Positions 37,317-47,099 are shown, numbered from the stretch's first letter. The stretch is 64,000 bases of DNA from Pseudomonas sp. PD9R (GCF_019200975.1 NZ_JAHTMR010000001.1:637400-701399), one strand, 5' to 3'. A program made the numbers and translations. Notes: generated from the letters alone by a model not told the origin.

Positions 37317-38084
37317 TCAGGCCTTGACCCAGCGTTGACGACTCCAGCTGCTCAACGAATCAACGGCGAACACCAGCAACAGCATGGCCAGGATCACCGT
37401 GCTGGCCTGCGCTTCCTGGAACAGGCTGAGGCTGACATAGAGCATCTGACCCAAACCGCCGGCACCGACAAAACCGAGCACGCTGGCCATGCGGATGTTG
37501 TTCTCCCAGCGGTACAGGATGTAGGCCAGCAGCTGTGGCAGCAGGTTGGGCAGGGTGCCGTAACAGAACGCCCACACGGCATTGCCACCCTGCAAGCGGA
37601 TCGCCTCGGCCGGTTCGGGCGGGGTGTTTTCCAGCGCTTCGGCGAACAATCGGCCAAGCACGCCGGTGGTGTGCAGCGCCAATGCCAGGGTGCCGGCATT
37701 GGGGCCGAGCCCGGCGGCCAGCACCATCAACGCGGCCCACACCAGTTCCGGCACCGCACGCAGGGCGTTGAGCACCAGACGCGATGCGCTTTTGCAAGGC
37801 CAGCCGAATCGTCCCGCGGCGGGCAGTGCCAACAGCAGGCCGAACACCGCCGCGAGCAGGGTGCCAAGGGCAGACATGGCGATAGTTTCCAGCGCGCCAT
37901 GGCCGATGGCTTGCAGATGACTTGTGCTCAAATCCGGGCTGAGAAATCGCTGTGCATAGGTGCCCATCTGCTTCAGGTTGCTGCTGCCGCCCAACTCGCC
38001 GAGATCGATGCCCAGATAGACAAACGAGGCCACGATCGCGGCGACGATGCCGAGGAGCAGCGCCAGATTGATCAGGCGATTCAT
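37317..38084 (-). CDS. PhnE-type ABC permease, second subunit
   Basis: 255 aa from the ATG at 38084, which overlaps the stop of the first permease (ATGA). The frame is open upstream, but that overlaps the other permease. It has about six hydrophobic helices and the EAA-type motif [53 protein letters not shown], characteristic of phosphonate-type PhnE. It is homologous to its neighbour, so the importer uses a heterodimeric permease. Last gene of a four-gene operon. Confidence 0.88.
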   Translation of the reverse strand: MNRLINLALLLGIVAAIVASFVYLGIDLGELGGSSNLKQMGTYAQRFLSPDLSTSHLQAIGHGALETIAMSALGTLLAAVFGLLLALPAAGRFGWPCKSASRLVLNALRAVPELVWAALMVLAAGLGPNAGTLALALHTTGVLGRLFAEALENTPPEPAEAIRLQGGNAVWAFCYGTLPNLLPQLLAYILYRWENNIRMASVLGFVGAGGLGQMLYVSLSLFQEAQASTVILAMLLLVFAVDSLSSWSRQRWVKA

Positions 38085-38908
38085 GTCAGCCTCCAGCGCA
38101 GCAGGCGACTGAGTTGATCGGCAAACAGCACCAGCACGAGGAAGGTCAGCAACAGGCTGGCGACTTCGCCGCTGGCGAACATGCGCAATGACAGGTCCAT
38201 TTGCTGGCCCAGACCACCGGCACCGACGAAACCCATCACTACCGAGGCGCGGATTGCGCATTCCCAGCGGTACACCGTGTACGACAGCAGTTCCGCCGCG
38301 ACATTGGGCAGAATTCCGTAGCAAAAAGCGGCGAGCCGACCACTGCCTGCTTGCAGCAAGGCGTGGGCTGGACGCTGGTCGACCGATTCGAAAATTTCCG
38401 CGTAGACCTTGCCCAGCATGCCGCTGTAGGTAATCGCGATGGCCAGCACACCAGCTGTCGGGCCGAGTCCGACCGCGCGTACAAACAGCAAGGCCCAGAC
38501 GATTTCCGGCACGCTGCGCAGGAAGATCAGCACGCCGCGCACCGGCCAGCGCAGCAGTTGGCCCCAGTAACCCGGACGACCGCCACGGGAAGCGGCTGAT
38601 AGCGACAGCGCCCGACTGGCCAACAGGCTTGCAGGCACTGCCAAGAGCAACGCCAGTGCCATGCCGGCCGTGGCGATGGCCAGCGTCTGCAGGGTCGCTT
38701 GCAATAGCAGGTCAATGAATTCCTTGTCATGGGCCGGTGGCCAAAACGCCGAAACGAACCGGCCAATTTCGCTCCGGCTATCACCCGCCACCAGTACGCT
38801 CAAGTCCAACTCGCTGAAGTGAATGCCTGGCCATAGCAGGACAATCGCCAGCAGGCTGAGCAGCAGACGGGGCAGGGCGGCGGGATCGCGGGTATTGCGC
38901 GTCAGCAT
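38081..38908 (-). CDS. PhnE-type ABC permease, first subunit
   Basis: 275 aa with about six hydrophobic helices. It has the same motif as its neighbour ([54 protein letters not shown]). Its start overlaps the ATPase stop by 7 bp. In the phosphonate-type family the substrate can be phosphonate, phosphite, or oxyanions such as selenate; the binding protein here resembles the putative selenate type. Confidence 0.88.
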   Translation of the reverse strand: MLTRNTRDPAALPRLLLSLLAIVLLWPGIHFSELDLSVLVAGDSRSEIGRFVSAFWPPAHDKEFIDLLLQATLQTLAIATAGMALALLLAVPASLLASRALSLSAASRGGRPGYWGQLLRWPVRGVLIFLRSVPEIVWALLFVRAVGLGPTAGVLAIAITYSGMLGKVYAEIFESVDQRPAHALLQAGSGRLAAFCYGILPNVAAELLSYTVYRWECAIRASVVMGFVGAGGLGQQMDLSLRMFASGEVASLLLTFLVLVLFADQLSRLLRWRLT

Positions 38909-39699
38909 CGGGGAATCTGCACGTGCAAGGGCGTCGAAGGCGGTGGTGAGGAATGCAGTTGTTCGTTGGCATAGAGCTTGTCGAGCCGTTCGCGGTCGAC
39001 TTTGTCGGCGGGTAGGTCGAACAGGATCTGCCCGTCACGCAAACCGATAATCCGTGAAAAGTGCGCCAAGGCCAGTTCCACCGCATGCAGGCTGGCGACC
39101 AGGGTGACGTTGTGCTCCCGGGCGTGCCGGCACAGGACAGAAAGCGTGTGCTCGGCCAACACCGGGTCCATCGCCGACACCGGTTCATCGGCCAGCAATA
39201 CTTCGGGTGCCTGATACAACACGCGGGCAATGCCAACGCGCTGTAGCTGACCGCCGGACAGTTGCTGGCACTGGGCGAACAACTTGTCGTTCAGGTCCAG
39301 CCTGCTCAATGCCGCGTGTGCGCCCGGAATATCCAGTGGATGCAGCAGGTTGAGCAGGCTTTTGCCCAATCCCCACTGACCAATTTTCCCGGCGAGCACC
39401 GCAGTCACCACACGCTGGCGTGGCGGCAGCGGAGGTGCTTGATGCACCAGGCCGATACGCGCACGTAAACGCTGACGCTGGCGGGCAGACAATTGCCATG
39501 CGTGCTCGCCCAGCACTTGCAACTCACCGCCACTCGGACGCAGGGCGGTGGCCAGCAGGTTGAGCAGGCTCGACTTACCCGCGCCGGATGGGCCGATGAT
39601 GGCGACCTGTTCATTGGCGCCGATGTGCAGGTCCAGGCTACGCAACGCCTGGACGCCATTGGCGTGGGTAAGGCTGACGCCGCTCAGACGCAAGGTCAT
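38902..39699 (-). CDS. PhnC-type ABC transporter ATP-binding protein
   Basis: 265 aa. Walker [13 protein letters not shown], signature [15 protein letters not shown], Walker [14 protein letters not shown] and a switch His ([10 protein letters not shown], the PhnC-type form) are present. It starts within the stop codon of the binding-protein gene and overlaps the permease. It energises the phosphonate/oxyanion-type importer. Confidence 0.9.
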   Translation of the reverse strand: MTLRLSGVSLTHANGVQALRSLDLHIGANEQVAIIGPSGAGKSSLLNLLATALRPSGGELQVLGEHAWQLSARQRQRLRARIGLVHQAPPLPPRQRVVTAVLAGKIGQWGLGKSLLNLLHPLDIPGAHAALSRLDLNDKLFAQCQQLSGGQLQRVGIARVLYQAPEVLLADEPVSAMDPVLAEHTLSVLCRHAREHNVTLVASLHAVELALAHFSRIIGLRDGQILFDLPADKVDRERLDKLYANEQLHSSPPPSTPLHVQIPRC

Positions 39700-40547
39700 T
39701 TGAGCAGGTCGGCGGCGCGTGCGGCTTCCTCGATGCCCGTGTAGTTTTCAGGCTTGGTTTCGATGAAGCGCGTGGCGGCCTGCAGATCGAGAATCTCCTT
39801 GTCTTTAGGGTTGGCCGGGTCAAGTTTGAGGAAGGCCGCCTTGATCTTTTCGGCGAGCGCCGGGTCGAGCGTCCCGCGCACAGTCCAGTTGTAGTCGTAG
39901 TAGGCCGGGGTGGTTTCAAAGACCCTGACCTTGGTGGTGTCGACCTTGCCGGCGGCGACCAGTTTTTCCCAGACGCTGGCATTCAGCACCCCGGCGTCGA
40001 CCTTGCCGGCCTGGACCCAGGCAACGGTGGCGTCATGGGCACCCGAGTAGCCAACGCGACTGAAGTAAGTTTCAGGTTTGATGCCGTCCTTGAGCATGAA
40101 ATAACGCGGCATCAAGCTGCCCGACGTGGAGGACACCGAGCCGAAGGCAAAGGATTTGCCCTTGAGGTCGGCGAGGGATTTGACGTTCGGGTCGGCGGTG
40201 ATGAATTTGCTGGTGAACTGGGCATCCTGTTCACGCTGTACCAACGGAATGGCATTGCCGGTTTTCAGGCGTGCCTGCACAAACGTGAAACCACCCAGCC
40301 AGGCCATGTCGATGCGATCGGTGGCCAGGGCCTCGACCACGGCCGGGTAGTCGCTGACCGGCACGAACTCGACCTTCATGCCCAATTGCTGTTCCAGATA
40401 AGCGCCCAAGGGCTTGAACTTGCGCAGCAGTTCGGTGGGGGCTTCATCGGGAATGGCGCTGACTTTCAGGGTCTCGGCGGCTTGCGCCAGCAGGGTGCAA
40501 GCAGACAGGGTCAAGCCGACGGCCATTGCCAGGGTGCGCTTGAGCAT
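39696..40547 (-). CDS. PhnD-type ABC substrate-binding protein (putative selenate/oxyanion type)
   Basis: 283 aa from the ATG at 40547 with ACGGAGAAC upstream. Signal peptide [23 protein letters not shown], then [44 protein letters not shown] and [20 protein letters not shown], the PhnD fold. The [13 protein letters not shown] segment and the [13 protein letters not shown] loop recall the subgroup annotated as putative selenate-binding proteins. The assignment to selenate is family-based and uncertain; phosphite or phosphonate remain possible. It leads the four-gene transporter operon. Confidence 0.8.
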   Translation of the reverse strand: MLKRTLAMAVGLTLSACTLLAQAAETLKVSAIPDEAPTELLRKFKPLGAYLEQQLGMKVEFVPVSDYPAVVEALATDRIDMAWLGGFTFVQARLKTGNAIPLVQREQDAQFTSKFITADPNVKSLADLKGKSFAFGSVSSTSGSLMPRYFMLKDGIKPETYFSRVGYSGAHDATVAWVQAGKVDAGVLNASVWEKLVAAGKVDTTKVRVFETTPAYYDYNWTVRGTLDPALAEKIKAAFLKLDPANPKDKEILDLQAATRFIETKPENYTGIEEAARAADLLK

Positions 40548-40689
40548 GGAAGTTCTCCGTTTTGGTAACGCAAGAATGTCGATGCGCCTGCGGCACGCTG
40601 AAGGCTGAACAGGCGCCTTGTGAGGGTAGACGAAACCCGAAGAAAACGGAGAACCGGGCGCTGATACCGATCGGTTAAAACACAAAACC

Positions 40690-40780
40690 TGTGGGAGCGG
40701 GCCTGCTCGCGATGGCGGCAAAACATTCAACATCAATGTTGACTGACCCGCCGCTATCGCGAGCAAGCTCGCTCCTACAA
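40690..40780. repeat. Paired inverted REP element
   Basis: Arms CTGTGGGAGCGGGCCTGCTC and GCGAGCAAGCTCGCTCCTAC flank a 45-bp centre upstream of the binding-protein gene and downstream of the APC permease stop, probably ending the permease transcript. Confidence 0.87.
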
Positions 40781-40805
40781 GTTCGTGTTCGCATGGCTAT
40801 AGCAC

Positions 40806-42371
40806 TCAACCTCCGGCGCGTTTATCCAACGCCGCTTCAGCCGCCGCAATCTCAGCCTGGCGCTTGAGAATCACGTCGCCTATCGGCGGGCCCTGGAAGC
40901 GTCGCGCTTCAAAGCCGAACCAGACGATAGCCGTCAGCACCAGAAAACCAATGGTGATGTACAGCGCCCAATCGTTGGGTGGCTGGATGCCGATGATGAA
41001 AATAATCACCATCGACACGACCGAGAGCAGAGCGAACACCGAGTACCAGAAACGCCCGATGTTCCACGGACCCATGGCCGGCCACTTCGAGGTTCCGTAG
41101 GCAAACAGGCCCAGCACGATGGGGATGATGAAGGAGAAGAACAGGAAGATCACCGTGCAGGACACCACGATCGTATAAACCGGCGTGGCACCGACCGAAA
41201 TCACCGACGATCCCCAGTCGAACAATACGGCGAGGGTGGCACCGGTCCAGATCGCCGCCACCGGGCTGCGAAAGGTCGGCGAGACCGACGACAGTGCTTT
41301 CGAACACGGCAGGCCGCCGTCACGGGAGAAGGCGAAGATCATGCGCGAAACCGAGGTCACGGTCGCCAATCCGCAGAGAATCTGCGAAACGAAAATAGCC
41401 ACGTAAAGCGCTTCCTTGATCCCCGGGCTGACCTGCGTGTTCATGGCCCAGAAAAACACGTTCCAGCCTTGCTTGGCCGCTTCATCCATATTCGGCAGCA
41501 TCAGCACGAACGCGCTGAGCATCACCCAGCCGAACAGCAACGACCAGACCACCGACATGACCATGCCCCGGGGCACGGACATGGCCGCGTTGCGGGTTTC
41601 CTCGGAGGTGTGCGCAGAGGCGTCATAGCCGGTGATGGTGTAGATCGGCAGCAGCAGGCCAAGCATGAAAATCCAGCCGTTCGAGGCCTGGGGCCAGACG
41701 CCGCCGCCGGCGTCGCCGGAATAGTTGGCAAAGGTCACCAACCGGGCGAACTCATAACTGGGGGCCGAAATCAGGCAGACGATGGTCAGCGCCAGCGCGG
41801 TGGCGAAAATCAGATAGCCCGAGAAGTCCGTGAGTTTCGCTGTCAGGCCGATCCCCAGATGGTTGCACAGCGCCTGCAGGCCGGTCAGGACAGCCAGGAA
41901 AATCACCCTGACGGTGGTGGTGTCCTCCATGCCCAGTGCCGGGCCGAAGGCACCGAAGAAAAAGTAATAGGTGCCGACGTTGATCGCGCCGAGCACCGTG
42001 ACCAGTCCCAGCAGGTTGAACCAGGCTGTCAGCCAGCCAGTAAAGCGATTGCCGAGAATCGAGCCCCAGTGATACAGGCCGCCCGCGGTGGGGTAGGCCG
42101 AGGAAATCTGTGCCATGGCCAGGGCGAACACCCCGGAGATCAGGCAACCGATCGGCCAACCGATGCCGATCGCCGCACCGCCCGCACCCGAAGTGCCCTG
42201 GGCGAGTGAGTTGATGCCGCCCGAGAGGATGCAGATGATCGAAAAGGAAATCGCAAAGTTGGAGAAAACGCCCATTCGTCGCGATAGCTGCTGGGCGTAG
42301 CCCATGCTGTGCAGCACCTTGACGTCATCGTCGTGCGGCGCGTCGGCGCCGGGCTGGCTTGCTGGGTTCAT
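40806..42371 (-). CDS. APC-superfamily amino-acid/amine permease
   Basis: 521 aa with about 12 transmembrane helices. Landmarks are NFAISFSIICILSGGINSLAQG, GWPIGCLISGVFALAMAQISSAYPTAGGLYHWG near the start (APC helix 1-2 region) and GYDASAHTSEETRNAAMSVPRGMVMSV in the middle. This places it in the BAT1/GABA-permease-like branch, which imports GABA, choline-like or amino-alcohol substrates. It is the last gene of the operon with GS-like, ALDH and alcohol dehydrogenase genes and probably imports their substrate. Confidence 0.9.
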   Translation of the reverse strand: MNPASQPGADAPHDDDVKVLHSMGYAQQLSRRMGVFSNFAISFSIICILSGGINSLAQGTSGAGGAAIGIGWPIGCLISGVFALAMAQISSAYPTAGGLYHWGSILGNRFTGWLTAWFNLLGLVTVLGAINVGTYYFFFGAFGPALGMEDTTTVRVIFLAVLTGLQALCNHLGIGLTAKLTDFSGYLIFATALALTIVCLISAPSYEFARLVTFANYSGDAGGGVWPQASNGWIFMLGLLLPIYTITGYDASAHTSEETRNAAMSVPRGMVMSVVWSLLFGWVMLSAFVLMLPNMDEAAKQGWNVFFWAMNTQVSPGIKEALYVAIFVSQILCGLATVTSVSRMIFAFSRDGGLPCSKALSSVSPTFRSPVAAIWTGATLAVLFDWGSSVISVGATPVYTIVVSCTVIFLFFSFIIPIVLGLFAYGTSKWPAMGPWNIGRFWYSVFALLSVVSMVIIFIIGIQPPNDWALYITIGFLVLTAIVWFGFEARRFQGPPIGDVILKRQAEIAAAEAALDKRAGG

Positions 42372-42503
42372 GCTGTGTGCCCCTTCAGGTTTTGATACGC
42401 GCCCCTCCGGGTTGCCGGAAGGGATGGCTTCAACCCCTTGTCGTACTGCTCCTGTTCCAACCGATACAACCTGTCCATGCGGCGCGTTGCCGTTTCTACC
42501 ATT

Positions 42504-42606
42504 CTGTAGGAGCCGAGCTTGCTCGCGATGGACGTTACGATGACGCGTGCTTCCTGAATAAACGCGTCGTCCTTGAGTCCATCGCGAGCAAACTCGGCTC
42601 CTACAG
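42504..42606. repeat. Paired inverted REP element overlapping the end of the alcohol dehydrogenase gene
   Basis: Arms CTGTAGGAGCCGAGCTTGCT and AGCAAACTCGGCTCCTACAG flank about 60 bp. The rightmost CCTGTAG lies inside the dehydrogenase coding end, and its TAG is the stop codon (42601-42603). Confidence 0.9.
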
Positions 42607-43761
42607 GCGGCCGTGGAAAGCCGCGTCGAAAATTTCTGCTGCGCCAGCCCGGGTCAATGGCAGCGGGTTGCCGCCGGCGGACGGATCGACGACCGCCATG
42701 TCGGCGATCAGATCGGCCTGCTTGTCATCCACCCCCAGTTCGAACAGCGTGTGCGGCACGGCGATGTCTTTGCGCAATTTGAGGATGAAGGCCAGGAAGC
42801 TGTCGAAGCCCGGCGAGGGCAGACGCAAATAAGCCGCCAGGCGCGTGATGCGTTCTTCAATGGCCGGGCGATTGAACTTGAGCACATAGGGCATCAAGGT
42901 CGCGTTGGTCATGCCGTGATGGGTGTCGTACAGCGCACCGATCGGATGGGCGAGGGCGTGCATCCCGCCCAGGCCTTTCTGGAACGCGGTGGCGCCCATC
43001 GCCGCAGCCGCCAGCATTTGCGCGCGGGCATCGAGGTCGGAAGGGGTGTGCACGGCGCGCACCAGCGCACTGGTCACCAGGCGCATGCCTTCCACGGCGA
43101 TGCCATCGGCCAAGGGATGAAAGCCCGGGGCACAGTACGCTTCCAGGCAGTGCGCCAACGCATCCATGCCAGTACCGGCGGTGACTTTCGACGGCATGCC
43201 GACGGTCAGTGCCGGATCGCTGATGACCACGCGCGGCATCATTTTCGGGTGGAAGATGATGCGTTTGGTGTGGGTTGCCTCGTCGATGATCACCGCTGCG
43301 CGGCCCACTTCAGAACCGGTGCCCGCAGTGGTCGGCACCGCAATAACGGGAGCAATTTTGCTTTCATCGGCGCGGGTCCAATAATCACCGATGTCTTCGA
43401 AATCCCAGACCGGGCGGGTCTGGCCACTCATGAACGCGATGAGCTTGCCCATGTCCAGGCCACTGCCACCGCCAAAGGCAATCACGCCGTCGTGCTTGCC
43501 GGCACGCCAGGCGTCGAGCCCGCCTGCCAGATTGGCTTCGACCGGGTTGGGCTTGAGGTCGCAAAACAGCGCTGCGCCCAAACCCGCATCGCGCAGGGAG
43601 TCGAGCGCGGCGGTGGTGATCGGCGCGCGCCCCAGGCCACTGTCGGTGACCAGCAACGGTCGCTGGATACCCTGGCTGCGACAGACATCGGCTAGCTCGC
43701 TGATGCGCCCGACGCCGAAGCGAATGCTCGTGGGGTAGCTCCAGTTTCCAGTCAGGCTCAT
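42601..43761 (-). CDS. Iron-containing alcohol dehydrogenase
   Basis: 386 aa, standard for the family. The NAD-binding site is VIAFGGGSGLDMGK and the iron-binding histidine stretch runs through GMDALAHCLEAYCAPGFHPLAD and GGMHALAHPIGALYDTHHGMTNA. It interconverts a primary alcohol and aldehyde. The last codons CGGCCGCCTGTAG come from or merge with a REP element. It starts 3 bp after the ALDH stop in a GS-ALDH-ADH-permease operon, so it probably oxidises an amino alcohol to the aldehyde used by the ALDH. Confidence 0.9.
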   Translation of the reverse strand: MSLTGNWSYPTSIRFGVGRISELADVCRSQGIQRPLLVTDSGLGRAPITTAALDSLRDAGLGAALFCDLKPNPVEANLAGGLDAWRAGKHDGVIAFGGGSGLDMGKLIAFMSGQTRPVWDFEDIGDYWTRADESKIAPVIAVPTTAGTGSEVGRAAVIIDEATHTKRIIFHPKMMPRVVISDPALTVGMPSKVTAGTGMDALAHCLEAYCAPGFHPLADGIAVEGMRLVTSALVRAVHTPSDLDARAQMLAAAAMGATAFQKGLGGMHALAHPIGALYDTHHGMTNATLMPYVLKFNRPAIEERITRLAAYLRLPSPGFDSFLAFILKLRKDIAVPHTLFELGVDDKQADLIADMAVVDPSAGGNPLPLTRAGAAEIFDAAFHGRL

Positions 43762-43764
43762 GGC

Positions 43765-45156
43765 TCAGATCTCGTGGCGTAAATGGAAGGATTTGGCGCG
43801 GGTCAGGTGTTCATAACCCAGGCGCGACAGGGTGACGCCGCGTCCGCTGTTTTTCACCCCGGTCCAGGCCAGCGCCGGGTCGAGGTAATCGCAGCGATTC
43901 ATGAACACGGTGCCGGTGTCGATCTGGTTGCCCAGATGCTCGGCGGCGGCAAGGTCTTGGGTCCAGATCGACGCACTGAGGCCGAACTCACTGTCATTCA
44001 TCAAGGCGATGGCCTCGTCGTCGCCACTCACCGGCATGATGCCGACCACCGGGCCAAAGCTTTCATCGCGCATGACCGACATTTGATGGCTGACATCGAC
44101 CAACACCTGCGGCGCGAGGTAAGCGCTGGCCGGCACGTCAGCAGCGAACGCCTGCGAATCGATCAGTGCCGTTGCGCCCATTTTCAGCGCTTCGGCGATC
44201 TGGCCGCGCACGAAGTCAGCGGCCCCCGGATTCACCAGCGGACCGAGCGTGGTCGCTTCGTCCAGCGGGTTGCCCAGCACGTACTGACGGGTCAAGGCGG
44301 CGAAGCGTTCGACAAACAGCGGGTAGATTGTTTGATCGACATAGATGCGTTCCACGGCGCAGCAGCTCTGCCCGGAGTTGAAGAAGCTGCCATCCACCAG
44401 GTTTTCCACGGCGTGTTCGAGGTTGGCATCTGCGCGGACATAAGCCGGGTCTTTGCCACCGAGCTCCAGGCCCATGCCGAGGAAATGCCCCGAGGCGGCG
44501 TTTTCCATAGCCTCCCCACCGGCGACCGAACCGGTGAAATTCACCTGCTGCACCTGACCAGAGGTGATGATCGCTGTGGTCCAGACATGATTGAGCACCA
44601 GGTTCTGGAACAACCCTTCGGGCAGGTTGGCGCGGCGAAAAGCCTCGGCAAAACGCTCCCCGACTAGCAGCGTTTGCGAAGCGTGTTTGAGGATGACGCT
44701 ATTGCCCGCCATCAACGCCGGAATGATCGTGTTGACCGCTGTCAGGTAGGGGTAATTCCAAGGGGCGACCACCAGCACCGTACCCAGCGGTTCACGTTTG
44801 ATAAATCGACGAAAGCCGGCGACCGGCGTCGGTTCAAGCGCGGCCAGCGCGTCAGGCGCAATGGCGATCATATGCCGGGCACGCTCTTCAAAGCCGCGCA
44901 GCTCGCCCGCGCCAAAGCGCACCGGGCGACCCATTTGCCAGGCCAGTTCCGGCACGATTTCGGCCTTCATGGCCAGCATCGCGTCCACCGCAGCACTGCA
45001 AAAAGCCGCGCGTTCGCTCAGAGGCCGACGCTTCCACTGTGCCTGAGCGGCCGACGCAGCGGCCAGTGCCTGCTCGATCTGCGCCGGATCGGCGGTCTGA
45101 CGTTCGGCGTAAACCCGGCCATCAACCGGTGAAATGAGCTGAATCTTAGAAGTCAT
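43765..45156 (-). CDS. Aldehyde dehydrogenase family protein
   Basis: 463 aa from the ATG at 45156, which has GAGACCGAG upstream. Key residues: cofactor-binding APWNYPYLTAVNTIIPALMAGNSVILKHA, Glu in LELGGKDPAYV, catalytic Cys in FFNSGQSCCAVERIYV, and RDESFGPVVGI. The two adjacent Cys are typical of this clade. It lies between the GS-like gene (10 bp) and the alcohol dehydrogenase (3 bp). It probably converts the aldehyde (perhaps gamma-glutamylated) to the acid. Confidence 0.9.
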   Translation of the reverse strand: MTSKIQLISPVDGRVYAERQTADPAQIEQALAAASAAQAQWKRRPLSERAAFCSAAVDAMLAMKAEIVPELAWQMGRPVRFGAGELRGFEERARHMIAIAPDALAALEPTPVAGFRRFIKREPLGTVLVVAPWNYPYLTAVNTIIPALMAGNSVILKHASQTLLVGERFAEAFRRANLPEGLFQNLVLNHVWTTAIITSGQVQQVNFTGSVAGGEAMENAASGHFLGMGLELGGKDPAYVRADANLEHAVENLVDGSFFNSGQSCCAVERIYVDQTIYPLFVERFAALTRQYVLGNPLDEATTLGPLVNPGAADFVRGQIAEALKMGATALIDSQAFAADVPASAYLAPQVLVDVSHQMSVMRDESFGPVVGIMPVSGDDEAIALMNDSEFGLSASIWTQDLAAAEHLGNQIDTGTVFMNRCDYLDPALAWTGVKNSGRGVTLSRLGYEHLTRAKSFHLRHEI

Positions 45157-45166
45157 AAGCTCGGTC

Positions 45167-46540
45167 TCAATAGCGCTCAAAGCCGCGTTGCAGTTCCCAG
45201 TCGGTGATCCGCCGGTCGTACTCCTTCTGTTCCCATTCGGCGGTGTGTACGTAGTGGTCGATCACTTCATCGCCGAATGCCTCACGCAACATGCTTGAGC
45301 CCTTGAGTGCGGCACTCGCCTCACGCAGGGTCTTGGAGACTTCCGGCAACTGTTCGTCGATGTACGCATCGCCTTCGAAGGGCGGTGCAAGCTCAAGCTT
45401 CTCGTCGACACCGGCCAGGCCTGCCGCAATCAATGCAGCGAAAGCCAGATAGGGGTTGAGGTCAGCCCCGCCAATGCGGCATTCAATGCGAATGGATTTG
45501 CTGCCTTCGGCACACAGACGAAAGCCTGCGGTGCGATTGTCGCGGCTCCACACCGCCCGGGTCGGGGCAAAGGTGCCGGCCTGAAAGCGTTTGTAGGAGT
45601 TGATGTACGGCGCGAGAAAGCAGGTGATGTCGTTGGCGTATTTGAGTTGTCCGGCGACCCAGGCACGCATTAGTTTCGACATGCCGAACTCGGCCTTGGC
45701 GTCGTAAAACAGCGGTTTTTTAGCGTTCTTGTCCCACAGCGAATTGTGGATATGGCTGCTGGACCCGGCCGCGTCATAGCGCCACTTGGCCATGAACGTG
45801 ATCGCCTTGCCTTGCAGTTGCGCGATTTCTTTGCAGGCGTGTTTGATGATGACGTGGTGGTCAGCCATGGTCATGGCGTCGGCGTAACGGATGTTGATTT
45901 CTTCCTGGCCAGGTCCCCATTCGCCCTTGGAGTTTTCCACGGGAATGCCGGATGCCTGAAGATGCTTGCGAATAGCCCGCAGTACCGGCTCTTCGCGGGT
46001 GGTCTGGAGGATGTTGTAATCCTCGATGTAATGGCCGGCGGTTTTCGGCTTGTGGTAGTTGCGCTTGTGGATGGCCTCGTAACTCTCGTCGAACAGATAG
46101 AACTCCAGTTCCGAGGCGAACATGCCGGTGTAGCCGCGCTCGCGCAGGCGCTCGACCTGTTTTTTCAGAATCGCCCGTGGGCTGTGTGGCAGATCTTTGC
46201 GATGGTGATGGTCGAGCACATCGCAGAGCACCAGCGCCGTGCACTCAAGCCAAGGCACTTTGCGCAAAGTGCTCATATCGGGCTTGAGCACGAAGTCGCC
46301 GTAGCCTTTGCTCCAACTGGCGGCGGCGTAACCCGGCACCGGCTCCATGTCGATGTCGTCGGCCAGCAGGTAGTTGCAGCAGTGAGTTTCTTCATGGCCG
46401 CTGTCGATGAAAAACTCGACCTGGAATCGCTTGCCGACCAGCCGTCCCTGCATGTCGACCATGCACACCAGCACGGTATCGATCTCGCCGGAAGTGGCAG
46501 CACGTTTGAGTTCGTCAAAACTGAGGAAAGGCTCGGGCAT
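45167..46540 (-). CDS. Glutamine synthetase-like gamma-glutamyl ligase
   Basis: 457 aa from the ATG at 46540; an upstream extension has no ribosome site. It has the GS fold: ASELEFYLF, GPGQEEINIRYADAMTMADHHVIIKH, AGSSSHIHNSLWD (nucleotide/Glu binding), NSYKRFQAGTF, NRTAGFRL and RIGGADLNPYLAFAA. The sequence belongs to the GlnA3/PuuA-like group that joins glutamate to polyamines or amino-alcohols rather than ammonia. First gene of the operon, supporting a gamma-glutamylated amine pathway. The amine is not determined. Confidence 0.88.
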   Translation of the reverse strand: MPEPFLSFDELKRAATSGEIDTVLVCMVDMQGRLVGKRFQVEFFIDSGHEETHCCNYLLADDIDMEPVPGYAAASWSKGYGDFVLKPDMSTLRKVPWLECTALVLCDVLDHHHRKDLPHSPRAILKKQVERLRERGYTGMFASELEFYLFDESYEAIHKRNYHKPKTAGHYIEDYNILQTTREEPVLRAIRKHLQASGIPVENSKGEWGPGQEEINIRYADAMTMADHHVIIKHACKEIAQLQGKAITFMAKWRYDAAGSSSHIHNSLWDKNAKKPLFYDAKAEFGMSKLMRAWVAGQLKYANDITCFLAPYINSYKRFQAGTFAPTRAVWSRDNRTAGFRLCAEGSKSIRIECRIGGADLNPYLAFAALIAAGLAGVDEKLELAPPFEGDAYIDEQLPEVSKTLREASAALKGSSMLREAFGDEVIDHYVHTAEWEQKEYDRRITDWELQRGFERY

Positions 46541-46648
46541 CACGGCAGTCCTGCGCAAAGAGTTTGGTTTGTCTGAAATAGCCGTTGCAGACGCTCTCCA
46601 GAAAAAACCAAAAACTGCCGTCGCGAGCATCGTGGGCAATAAGCTGCA

Positions 46649-46658
46649 CTAAGCTTAG
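46649..46658. promoter_or_regulatory. Palindrome in the divergent GS / CMD-family promoter region
   Basis: CTAAGCTTAG is a perfect 10-bp palindrome, framed by AGCTGCA and AGCTGAC, about 110 bp upstream of both the GS-like gene and the CMD-like gene. It is a plausible operator but could be chance. Confidence 0.3.
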
Positions 46659-46769
46659 CTGACTGTCGCTTTTCGCAAGTTTTCGCTGATGGAAACTTTA
46701 TGAATCGGCGTAAACATCGCCGCAGAGGGGTCCATCGATAAACCGGTATCGGCTCGCGAGGTAACGAAA

Positions 46770-47099
46770 ATGGCCAGGAAGAAAGAGCACAACACCTACC
46801 GCAATCTCAAACAGCAATACCCGGATTACCTGGACGCCGTGGAGTCGTTGGGGGCAGCTGTGCGGCATGCCGGACCGTTGGACGAGTCTGTCGTCCAGTT
46901 GATTCAACTCGGTGCCGCGGCAGCGATTCACTCGGAAGGCGCCGTACACAGCCATGCGCGGCGGGCACTGGAGGCCGGCGCGACGCCAGAGCAGATTCGC
47001 CACACCCTGATTTCGTTGACCAGCACGATCGGTTTCCCGACCGTGGTGGCGGCCATCAGTTGGGCAGACGACGTAATTGGAGCACCTCCGGTGGCGTGA
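46770..47099 (+). CDS. Carboxymuconolactone decarboxylase family protein lacking cysteines
   Basis: 109 aa. The fold is suggested by LIQLGAAAAIHSEGAVHSHARRALEAGATPEQIRHTLISLTSTIGFPTVVAAISWADD, where the AhpD-type CxxCxxxxxxH segment would be but both cysteines are missing, leaving HSEGAVHSH. The protein has no cysteine at all, so it cannot be a thiol peroxidase; a hydrolase or decarboxylase role is more likely. Its last 44 bp overlap the convergent HIT-like gene. Confidence 0.8.
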   Translation: MARKKEHNTYRNLKQQYPDYLDAVESLGAAVRHAGPLDESVVQLIQLGAAAAIHSEGAVHSHARRALEAGATPEQIRHTLISLTSTIGFPTVVAAISWADDVIGAPPVA

